In this document: positions 1 through 6,144 of the stretch, in pieces
Numbering within the stretch: position 1 is the first letter of the stretch
How the letters are laid out: the number at the start of each line of letters is the position of its first letter
Assembly (NCBI GenBank): GCA_028691595.1
Contig: JAQUZA010000155.1
Location: 1 to 7,221, forward strand
DNA length: 7,221 nt
Reading direction: 5' to 3'
Source: Candidatus Rifleibacteriota bacterium
GTDB taxonomy: Bacteria; Muiribacteriota; Ozemobacteria; Ozemobacterales; Ozemobacteraceae
Notes under the pieces: generated by a model
What the model was told of the DNA's origin: nothing
The model's input: only the letters and a program-made list of their open reading frames with translations
The model's database searches: none
Made by a program: the position numbers and the translations under genes

Positions 1-1679
1 TTGAAAAGGATGACCCACACTACCGCGGCGACTTCAAGGGGTTGGCCTCAAGGCTGGCATACATTAAAGAATTGGGATTTACGGCTATTTGTGTGACCCC
101 ACCAGTTGAGAATCGCGGTGGACTTGATTTTATGGGTTTCAATGCCTATGACTACGAAGTGTTTGAGCCAAGGCTGAGCTCATTCGATTTTTCATGGCAA
201 AACCTTATCACCGAAGCCCGAAAAAATGGCATCAAGGTTATTCAAACTCTTGTGGTCAACCATTGCAGTAATTATGGCATTCGTAATCATGTTTTTATTT
301 CACGTTTGCCGCTTAAGTTCTACCGTGGCCCGGTCAAGATACAGTGGCCGTATATTTTTAATCCGGGCAATTATAAACACCCATTCAGAATGGATAACGA
401 CAACCCATGTGCGCCAGAATGGTTTAAAGACTGGCGTTATCGCGACCCATGGGGTGCAGGGCCACTTAAAGACCCGGTGACCGGGGCGGTTTTTCCAGCT
501 GAAAACCAGCATCCTGAAAGGTTTTTTGGCACAGACGAGGCTTCGCTGCCGTCTGAATGGTTTCATCGTCAAGGCTGGATTCCAGCCGCCGGTAGTCTGA
601 TTGTTAAACAGATACAGCATGGGCACCTAGATGAAAACAGCATCGATCTTGCAACCGATAATTGGAAAATCAGAAATTTTTTCGTAAGCGCAGTCAAAAA
701 ATACATTGCCATGGGGGTAGATGGGGTAAGAATTCAATTCGCCCGCAACACTGATCGTCGTGACCTTATTTACATGGTTGAGCAATGGCGGCATCTGAAG
801 CCAGATTTGCTTATTTTTGCCGATGTAGAACCCGCCCGGGACGGATTCGGAGAATTGACCGGTGGAAATGAGCCCTCAGAGCTTTGTCCATGGTGGTATA
901 CCCGCAATGTCGATAACCCTCAAGACTCTGATATGCAGAGTTCTGGCATGGCCGTCATGGACTACCCGCTCTTCAAGGTTTTTGCAACCTCGTTAAGCAA
1001 CGGGCATTTTATGGGCGTGGGTAATCTGCTTAAATATGACGGGGCATATTTCGACCCTCGCAGTCTGATAACCTTTTTTCATAATTATGACCTTGGGCCT
1101 GAATCAGGTAATTTGACAAGGTTTTCAGGTGATACCTGGAAAGCGGCCTGCGCCTATAATCTACTCTGGACCATGCGTGGTGTTCCGATGTTGTTGATGG
1201 GTGAAGAAGTTGAGTTTATGAAGGGAATGCCCCAGAAATTCGTTTTGCCTGACGATCTTCTATCCGCAACCGGCAAAGCTTATTTTGGAGATTTTCTCGA
1301 GGCCGGCAGTATTGAGCAGACCATGCAACACCCTCTTTTTCTGCATATCAGAAGACTTAATCAGCTGAGAGAGGCCGTGCCGGCACTGGGTTCTGGTAAT
1401 CTCGAAAATGTTTCTGAATTTGTTTCAGGCATCAGCTTTATCAGAAACCATAATAATGCCGAAAGTTATGCTGTTGTTGGTCTCAGCGCGTTTATCGACC
1501 AGGATATTACGGTGAACAGGGTTTTGCCCGGTGATTACATTGACGCGATAACAGGCCAGCAACAGACGGTGGCAACTTCAACCCGTTCGCTGACCTTTTC
1601 GGTCAAGGGTAATTCAGCGGGTATATGGGTGCGCAATGGCCCGGGCAAAATTGGTGAAGATGGTGACTATTTGCGCTGA
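1..1679 (+). CDS. GH13 alpha-amylase-family protein, 5' truncated by window edge, catalytic residues degenerate
   Basis: The reading frame is open from base 3 (first visible residues EKDDPHYRGDFKGL) to TGA 1677-1679, so the gene starts upstream; the TTG at 42 is internal. The HYRGDFKGL..YIKELGFTAI..TPPVEN stretch is the usual GH13 entry to the TIM barrel, and RGVPMLLMGEE (about 1173-1205) is the usual segment after region IV. A C-terminal beta-domain follows (about 1390-1670). The four GH13 signatures are altered. Region I reads TLVVNH (246-263) where family members have D-x-V-V-N-H. Region II reads GVDGVRIQ (714-737), with Gln at 735-737 in place of the nucleophile Asp. Region III reads FADVE (816-830), with Asp at 822 where the acid/base Glu is expected. 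Region IV reads FFHNYD (1074-1091), His replaced by Tyr but the last Asp kept. The frame is otherwise intact, so this is probably a folded glucan-binding or regulatory pseudoenzyme, not a decayed gene. Its location cannot be judged because the N-terminus is missing. Confidence 0.9.
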   Translation, partial: EKDDPHYRGDFKGLASRLAYIKELGFTAICVTPPVENRGGLDFMGFNAYDYEVFEPRLSSFDFSWQNLITEARKNGIKVIQTLVVNHCSNYGIRNHVFISRLPLKFYRGPVKIQWPYIFNPGNYKHPFRMDNDNPCAPEWFKDWRYRDPWGAGPLKDPVTGAVFPAENQHPERFFGTDEASLPSEWFHRQGWIPAAGSLIVKQIQHGHLDENSIDLATDNWKIRNFFVSAVKKYIAMGVDGVRIQFARNTDRRDLIYMVEQWRHLKPDLLIFADVEPARDGFGELTGGNEPSELCPWWYTRNVDNPQDSDMQSSGMAVMDYPLFKVFATSLSNGHFMGVGNLLKYDGAYFDPRSLITFFHNYDLGPESGNLTRFSGDTWKAACAYNLLWTMRGVPMLLMGEEVEFMKGMPQKFVLPDDLLSATGKAYFGDFLEAGSIEQTMQHPLFLHIRRLNQLREAVPALGSGNLENVSEFVSGISFIRNHNNAESYAVVGLSAFIDQDITVNRVLPGDYIDAITGQQQTVATSTRSLTFSVKGNSAGIWVRNGPGKIGEDGDYLR

Positions 1680-2533
1680 TCACCGCAATATTGCATTATC
1701 AGCTCGCTCTGACCGGTGTGAGGGTCTTTTTGAGATTGAATCACCGAAAACCCGTTGTGACTGTAGAATTTGACGCTGTGGCTGTTCTTTTCATAGACGG
1801 CCAGCGAAAGATTGTGGCGCAGCGTTTTGGCATAATCAAGCAACTTGCGACCGATGCCACAATTCTGTCTGTTTGGGGCCACAAAAAGAGCTGCCAGACT
1901 GTCTTTTTGCAACGACATGAAACCTGAGATCACGGTTCCTTCGCAATACACGTAATTTTCTGCCGCAGGCAGATATTTGTCACGCATCTGTATGGCGTTT
2001 TGCTCCCAGAAATCACTGCTGACAAAGTTATGGGCCTTCAATGAAGCCTGCAGCCATATTTCGACCATGCGGTTAACATCTTCGCTTGTAGCGGCGCGAA
2101 TTGTTCCCGACGGCTCAGCCGGAACCGGTTTTTCAATATCGGGCTCAGGTCTGCATAGAACTTTCTCCAGTTCGTGGCGTTGCGTCTCATCGAGCCAGTC
2201 GATAGCCTGAGTGGTGGGTTGGCCAAAAACACAGCGATAAAAACGGTAATAATAAGGGTTGACCGCAAGAATCTTTTTAACCAGCTCTTCGTTGTCGAAA
2301 ACTCCAACAACCCGGCCATCCCCAAGGGCATCCCAGACCACAATCAACTCTTGTGACCCGGATGGGATTTTAATATCTGACGGACCTGGCAGCAACTCTG
2401 GCTGTGGCAGGTGCTCTGTTGTCCCAGCAATTTCCCTTTTAAAGGCCCTTTTATTTGAGGCCGGAGGGCAGAAAAGATTTATGAAAAGGCCTAAGGTTTG
2501 TCTCAAAAGAGAATTTCTTTTTGTTTTTTTCAT
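1667..2533 (-). CDS. GNAT-family N-acetyltransferase, YjaB-like, with N-terminal extension
   Basis: The product is 288 residues from ATG 2531-2533. This start is preferred over GTG 2540-2542 because AAGGG (2542-2546) lies 8 bases before the ATG, while the GTG overlaps that Shine-Dalgarno site. The C-terminal half (about residues 145-283) is a GNAT fold: an IRAATSEDV opening strand, EIWLQASLKAHNF, then the acetyl-CoA pyrophosphate-binding loop RQNCGIG (222-228), and SVKFYSHNGF near the end, whose Tyr257 sits where GNATs often have the general acid. The order and wording resemble E. coli YjaB. GNATs transfer acetyl from acetyl-CoA to an amine; the substrate here is unknown. Residues 1-140 are not part of a GNAT domain. 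They hold a basic, partly hydrophobic start (LLRQTLGLFINLFC), a Pro-rich linker, and a compact block VVWDALGDGRVVGVF...NPYYYRFYRC. The gene is monocistronic and convergent with the degenerate GH13 gene, overlapping it by 13 bases. Confidence 0.88.
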   Translation of the reverse strand: MKKTKRNSLLRQTLGLFINLFCPPASNKRAFKREIAGTTEHLPQPELLPGPSDIKIPSGSQELIVVWDALGDGRVVGVFDNEELVKKILAVNPYYYRFYRCVFGQPTTQAIDWLDETQRHELEKVLCRPEPDIEKPVPAEPSGTIRAATSEDVNRMVEIWLQASLKAHNFVSSDFWEQNAIQMRDKYLPAAENYVYCEGTVISGFMSLQKDSLAALFVAPNRQNCGIGRKLLDYAKTLRHNLSLAVYEKNSHSVKFYSHNGFSVIQSQKDPHTGQSELIMQYCGDQRK

Positions 2534-2541
2534 TGTTTTCA

Positions 2542-2546
2542 CCCTT
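2542..2546 (-). promoter_or_regulatory. Ribosome binding site of the GNAT gene
   Basis: On the minus strand AAGGG is followed after 8 bases by ATG 2531-2533. It overlaps the in-frame GTG at 2540-2542, which makes that GTG an unlikely start and decides for the ATG. Confidence 0.65.
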
Positions 2547-2568
2547 GACCGCCAGCTCTCATTGCCGT

Positions 2569-2597
2569 TTTATACCATTCCAGGCTCTAATTGTAAA
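2569..2597 (-). promoter_or_regulatory. Sigma70-like promoter of the GNAT gene
   Basis: Read on the minus strand, a -35 box TTTACA (2592-2597, five of six to TTGACA) is separated by exactly 17 bases from a -10 box TATAAA (2569-2574, five of six to TATAAT). Transcription would begin near 2562, giving a leader of about 29 bases that contains the Shine-Dalgarno site. Spacing, match and position all fit the GNAT gene. Confidence 0.7.
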
Positions 2598-2636
2598 GGA
2601 GCTTCAGGAATTGTAAGCAATCCTCCTCCAAATTGT
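2589..2636. repeat. Three AATTGT direct repeats spaced about two helical turns apart
   Basis: AATTGTAA occurs at 2589-2596 and again at 2609-2616, and AATTGTCG at 2631-2638. The start-to-start distances are 20 and 22 bases, so the copies lie on nearly the same face of the helix. The first copy overlaps the -35 box of the GNAT promoter. The hexamer is AT-rich and could recur by chance, so an operator role is only a possibility. Confidence 0.35.
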
Positions 2637-2819
2637 CGCATTTGACGAAACCAGCCTTAGTAAAATTGCGAAACGAAAAGGCACAACCGCGCAGAAAGAT
2701 AATTGGTTTTTGGCAGGTTGTTGCCTCTTGATTTTTGCCGGATGAATATCCATAATGATGCCCGACAGACGGCGCAGTTAAATATCAAATCAAATTCAGC
2801 GGCAATAACGGGAAAAACT

Positions 2820-4268
2820 ATGAACAATGCTATTTCAGCGGGATGTAGCTGGTTGTCGGATGCTGTTTTTTATCAAATTATGCCCGACAGGTTTTGTCGC
2901 TCAGGCATTACCCCAGTTCCACAAAATTGTGAACTGGTTGCCTGGAACAGCAGGCCAGGAAGAAGCGGCCGTGGCGGTCAGGAATTTTTTGGTGGTGATC
3001 TGCAGGGCATTCGCAGCCAGCTCGATCATATCTGTTCGACCGGGGCCAATGCAATTCTATTAACCCCTATCAACGCGGCACCTTCTTATCATCGCTACGA
3101 AACCACCGATCATTTGATGCTCGACCCGATGCTCGGTAACTGGCAAGATCTCGAAATGCTTATTAATGACGTGCACGGGCGGGGTATGCGTATTGTTTGC
3201 GATATTGCTTTGAACCATGTTTCAAATCAGCACCCCTGGTTCAAGGCTGCGTTGAATGGCGACCAGTCTTATCGTTCGCGCTTTTCATTCAACGAAGACG
3301 GTTCTTATCAGTGCTGGTGGGGATATGCCGGCCTGCCAGAATTGAATCTTGCTGACTTGTTTGTGCAGCAATACCTTTTTGCCGGTGAGGCAGATGTCTT
3401 GCAATTCTGGATCAATAAAGGTTTTGATGGTATCCGTCTTGATTGCGCCAATGATTTGAGCCTGCCTGTGTGTGAAAAAATTGCCGCCATTTTTCGGCAA
3501 AGGTTTCCTGATGCGGCTCTGATTGGCGAGGTGGCCAATTTTGCCCTGCCATGGCTTCAGACTCTGGATGCAGCTCAAAGTTACTTTTTTACCGCATCGC
3601 TGAAGGCCTTGATGGCTGGCAGTATTAATACCAGGCAACTGCAGCGCAATCTTGTCGCTGCTTTCGGTAGTGGAAGTGCTAATCAACTCTTGATGCTGTC
3701 CTCTCACGATTCCAAACGCACCAATTCAGATTTTGCTGGTGACAAGAAGAAGATTTCCACTGCCCGTCGCCTGCAGTTTACGCTCCCGGGGATTCCAATG
3801 ATTTATTACGGTGAGGAATTCGGCTTAAAAGGTGGGGCTGACCCAGACAATCGCGCTGGAATGCCATGGAAAAAGCGCATGTCTGTTGCTGACCGCAAGT
3901 TTGGTGACGAAATAAGATACCTTGCCAGATTGCGTCAGAATTCTCCTGAATTGCGCCATGGCATCTGGCAACCGGTAATTACCGATCTGCACCCTGACTT
4001 GTTCGCTTTTTTCAGGGCCTGCGAAAATCAGCCCGACAGGTTCACCCTGGTAACATGGAACAATAGTGAAAAACAATGCTCGGCAACAATTACCGTGCCT
4101 TGGGGTTGGCTGTTTTCTGAGACAAAACTGCATGAGGTTTTTTCTGAAAAGGTCGCCACAGCTTCGGCCGGGCTGGTTTATATTCAGCTCGAGCCTGGCG
4201 AATGCGCAATATGGCAGTTGCGTGATGGCAGCAAGAAGAATTATTCATTTTATAAAAAGTTCAGCTGA
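2820..4268 (+). CDS. GH13 alpha-glucan hydrolase, neopullulanase/cyclomaltodextrinase type
   Basis: Likely cleaves alpha-1,4 (perhaps alpha-1,6) bonds in maltodextrins, cyclodextrins or pullulan-like glucans. No signal peptide is seen, so it probably acts in the cytoplasm. From ATG 2820 it has 482 residues. The barrel opens with DAVFYQIMPDRF, then EFFGGDLQGI and PSYHRYETTDH. Region I is DIALNH (His133), region II is GFDGIRLD with nucleophile Asp208, region III is GEV with acid/base Glu237, and region IV is SSHD with Asp297. GGADPDNRAGMPW and the SHDSKR form of region IV point to the neopullulanase group rather than classical alpha-amylases. The N-terminal CBM34 domain common in cyclomaltodextrinases is absent. 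The residues after Glu237 (ANF) differ from the usual WH, so specificity is uncertain. The frame stays open upstream to TTG 2703, just after a TAA at 2700, with another ATG at 2742, but the extra residues look non-family and lack a Shine-Dalgarno site. GGGA lies 6 bases before ATG 2820, a weak site. It is followed closely by the MATE gene. Confidence 0.9.
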   Translation: MNNAISAGCSWLSDAVFYQIMPDRFCRSGITPVPQNCELVAWNSRPGRSGRGGQEFFGGDLQGIRSQLDHICSTGANAILLTPINAAPSYHRYETTDHLMLDPMLGNWQDLEMLINDVHGRGMRIVCDIALNHVSNQHPWFKAALNGDQSYRSRFSFNEDGSYQCWWGYAGLPELNLADLFVQQYLFAGEADVLQFWINKGFDGIRLDCANDLSLPVCEKIAAIFRQRFPDAALIGEVANFALPWLQTLDAAQSYFFTASLKALMAGSINTRQLQRNLVAAFGSGSANQLLMLSSHDSKRTNSDFAGDKKKISTARRLQFTLPGIPMIYYGEEFGLKGGADPDNRAGMPWKKRMSVADRKFGDEIRYLARLRQNSPELRHGIWQPVITDLHPDLFAFFRACENQPDRFTLVTWNNSEKQCSATITVPWGWLFSETKLHEVFSEKVATASAGLVYIQLEPGECAIWQLRDGSKKNYSFYKKFS

Positions 4269-4270
4269 AC
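4259..4270. repeat. Perfect 12-base palindrome at the GH13/MATE junction
   Basis: GTTCAGCTGAAC is its own reverse complement. It covers the last codons and the TGA stop (4266-4268) of the GH13 gene and ends one base before the MATE start codon. It has no loop and no T-run, so it is not a terminator. It could be a protein-binding site or chance. Confidence 0.4.
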
Positions 4271-4271
4271 C

Positions 4272-5585
4272 ATGAAAAGTCTGACCCGCTTTTCATGGCC
4301 AATTCTGGTAGAGCTGTTATTGTCATTTTCGGTAAATATGCTGTTATTCTCTCTTCTGGGGCAAATTGCCGACGAAGCTTCAGGGGCGGTTGGTTCAGTA
4401 AACAGCCTTTTCGGGCTTTTCCAGATGATGTTTCTTGGTCTTTCGCAGGCCGGGGGCATAGTAATTGCAAAATTGGCGGGCGGTGGCAATGATGGCCAGG
4501 CAGCGCGTCTACGTGGCACCCTGCTCGGCATTTTTCTGGTAGCTATTGCAGCTGTTCTGTTTCTGGTGGCCAATGGCCGCGAATTTTTTATTGAGGCCAT
4601 TCTCGGGCTCAAAGATGAGACCGGCAGTTTCGCATATTCCTTCTGTACAGTTGCCCAGTGGACATTGGCCTCAAATGCGCTGGGGCAGTTTTTTACCGCA
4701 GTATTTCGCAGTGCCGGCAACAGCCTTGTTCCGTTACTGGTTGCTCTGGCAAACCATTCAATGTGTTTCCTGGCCTTGTGGCTTTTGCCCGCCGATTTTG
4801 TCGGGCTTGAGCTTTCGGGGGTTCAACGCATCGCCGTTTCGCAGTTAACTGGCAGTTTGACCGCTCTTATTGCCGCTTCCGGGGCCTTTGTTTTCTGGCT
4901 GAAACTGCCGATAAGATTGCCCGACAAACAAACCAGCGCTACACTCGAAATATGGCCGGTTCTTGCCCTTTCTGGCCTGGTAGTTCTTGAGCCATTTGCT
5001 TATAGTCTTGCACAGGTATTTATCAGCAGAATGTTTGCGGAACTTGGGCCAGTTGCGCTTGCTGCCAGGGCCTATGTGGGTACTCTTTCAGCCATACCGT
5101 CTCTATTCGGCATTGCGATTGGTTGGGGAGCCCAGGTTCAGGTAAGCTTTTTCGCTGGTGCCGGAAAAAATGATGAAGCCAGAAGGATGGTTTTGAGAAG
5201 CTGTTTGACCACTGTCATTGTTGGTCCATCTGGTGCTGCTCTCGTTTACCTGTTTTCTGATTATCTATTGAGGCTGTTTACATTAGAGACAGCGGTTATC
5301 GGTGCGGCAAAAACTCTTCTAGCAGTCTATATTCTACTTGAAGCCGGTCGCAGTATGAATACCACCCTCGCTCCTTCTTTGAAAGCCCGTGGTGATGCAA
5401 GATTCGTGGCGCAAACATCATTTGTCATCATGCTGTTCATCTGCGTGCCGCTGGCCTGGTTGTTGAGTTTTAAACTTGGTTACGGTATTGCCGGTCTTGC
5501 CGTAGCTCTGGCAGCAGATGAGCTGTTGCGAGGAATTCTCAATCTGAGTCGCTGGTGCCTGAATGAGCCTGCCCGGTCTCTTTAA
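4272..5585 (+). CDS. MATE-family efflux transporter
   Basis: A 437-residue, strongly hydrophobic protein with about twelve predicted membrane spans, the normal size and topology for MATE (MatE, two-repeat) cation- or proton-coupled exporters of drugs or metabolites. Approximate spans include residues 8-29, 43-67, 83-101, 121-144, 150-172, 187-210, 227-250, 268-293, 309-328, 340-358, 379-400 and 402-420. The loop FRSAGNSLVP (about 145-154) and its counterpart LKARGDARF (about 370-378) are the repeated pseudo-symmetric MATE signature after the fourth and tenth spans. The start is ATG 4272, three bases after the stop of the GH13 gene and in the same frame. No clear Shine-Dalgarno site precedes it, which suggests translational coupling to the upstream gene. 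The substrate is unknown; linkage to a glucan hydrolase may be functional or incidental. The 3' end overlaps the convergent small membrane protein gene by 4 bases. Confidence 0.88.
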   Translation: MKSLTRFSWPILVELLLSFSVNMLLFSLLGQIADEASGAVGSVNSLFGLFQMMFLGLSQAGGIVIAKLAGGGNDGQAARLRGTLLGIFLVAIAAVLFLVANGREFFIEAILGLKDETGSFAYSFCTVAQWTLASNALGQFFTAVFRSAGNSLVPLLVALANHSMCFLALWLLPADFVGLELSGVQRIAVSQLTGSLTALIAASGAFVFWLKLPIRLPDKQTSATLEIWPVLALSGLVVLEPFAYSLAQVFISRMFAELGPVALAARAYVGTLSAIPSLFGIAIGWGAQVQVSFFAGAGKNDEARRMVLRSCLTTVIVGPSGAALVYLFSDYLLRLFTLETAVIGAAKTLLAVYILLEAGRSMNTTLAPSLKARGDARFVAQTSFVIMLFICVPLAWLLSFKLGYGIAGLAVALAADELLRGILNLSRWCLNEPARSL

Positions 5586-5986
5586 AGTTCGACTTTGAAT
5601 GGGGTAAAAAGCAGGATCAGGCCGACAACGATGCTGGCCACCATATCTGAAACAAAATATGGAAACACCATCAGGCCAATGCCGCAAAGCAGAAACACAT
5701 ATCTGGCCTGCTTTTTTCCATAGATAAAATAGCCGGTGCCAATGGCTCCCCAGATCATAGCCAGAAAAATCGAGGTGCCGCTCCAGTCATCTTCAGCGCT
5801 GGTTTTTGGTGCAGAAAGGCCTTTTCCTGCCAGTTGCTCAGCCATTTTGAGCTGGCCTTCATAGCTGAGTTCTGCCCCCTGGTCAAAGAGCTCTTTGTCT
5901 TTGTTCTTGTTTTTCGCAGTGCCGGCTTCTGTAGCCTGGGCAAAAATAACGATGCTTAATAAAATTGAGAAAAAAATGATTCGCAT
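5582..5986 (-). CDS. Small secreted-end, membrane-anchored protein of unknown function
   Basis: A 134-residue protein that I cannot assign to a characterised family. Residues 1-21 look like a Sec signal peptide (MRIIFF, hydrophobic core, AQATEA). Residues 22-68 are a charged, Lys-rich soluble segment with a likely helix (FDQGAELSYEGQLKMAEQLAG). The C-terminal half has two or three membrane spans: about 71-89 (IFLAMIWGAIGTGYFIYG), 95-110 and 113-130. The pattern Gly-rich span, YGKKQ, second span, PYF is reminiscent of short conserved bacterial membrane proteins, sometimes labelled transport proteins without proof. The start is ATG 5984-5986; AGGCGG lies about 10 bases upstream on the minus strand. 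It is single, convergent with the MATE gene and downstream of the bfr terminator, so it likely has its own promoter. Confidence 0.75.
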   Translation of the reverse strand: MRIIFFSILLSIVIFAQATEAGTAKNKNKDKELFDQGAELSYEGQLKMAEQLAGKGLSAPKTSAEDDWSGTSIFLAMIWGAIGTGYFIYGKKQARYVFLLCGIGLMVFPYFVSDMVASIVVGLILLFTPFKVEL

Positions 5987-6019
5987 TTTGTGCCGACCGC
6001 CTTTTTTATCTGCAGGTTT

Positions 6020-6047
6020 TGTCTATTCTGACCATCAGGCATTTCAA
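6020..6047 (-). promoter_or_regulatory. Possible promoter of the small membrane protein gene
   Basis: On the minus strand TTGAAA (6042-6047, five of six to the -35 consensus) is followed after 16 bases by TAGACA (6020-6025, a poor -10). It lies between the bfr terminator and the start codon at 5986 and would give a leader of about 27 bases. A promoter is expected here because of the terminator, but these boxes are weak. Confidence 0.3.
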
Positions 6048-6084
6048 TTGTGCTGACTGCTGTTTGTTCAGGCGAAAATTAACA

Positions 6085-6124
6085 GAAAAGAAAACGGCAC
6101 ATCGGCCAGTTAACCGATGTGCCG
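6085..6124 (-). terminator. Rho-independent terminator after the bacterioferritin gene
   Basis: On the minus strand, an 11-base-pair perfect stem (CGGCACATCGG, 6114-6124, with its complement at 6095-6105) encloses an 8-base loop and is followed by TTTTCTTTTC (6094-6085). It begins 20 bases past the bfr stop. There is no T-run on the plus side, so it acts on minus-strand transcription only. Confidence 0.9.
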
Positions 6125-6144
6125 CTGCGTGCATCAAATATTGA

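Noticed and set aside
1711..1731. GACC...GGTC followed by TTTTT as a plus-strand terminator for the first GH13 gene.
   Set aside because: The stem is only four base pairs and lies in coding sequence of the GNAT gene.
2574..2629. Short minus-strand frame (TTG start, about 16 codons) right after GGAGGAGG at 2622-2629, a possible leader peptide of the GNAT gene.
   Set aside because: The purine run is too close to the TTG, and the frame lies upstream of and across the well-formed GNAT promoter, so it would not be on that transcript.
2642..2666. TTGACG and TAAAAT as a plus-strand promoter for the second GH13 gene.
   Set aside because: Each box matches five of six, but the spacer is only 13 bases, too short for sigma70; no better pair was found.
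2703..2819. N-terminal extension of the second GH13 protein from TTG 2703 or ATG 2742.
   Set aside because: The TTG directly follows an in-frame TAA, neither start has a Shine-Dalgarno site, and the extra residues do not resemble any GH13 N-terminal domain.
2760..4040. Recurrent GCCCGACAG (about 2760, 2882, 4031) as a possible uptake or signal sequence.
   Set aside because: Two of the three copies encode Pro-Asp-Arg in frame, there are few copies, and they lie in no regular arrangement.
5686..5717. AAGCAG...CTGCTT followed by a T-run as a plus-strand terminator for the MATE gene.
   Set aside because: A six-pair stem with a loop of about 15 bases is weak, and it falls in a coding region whose membrane-span codons explain the T-run.
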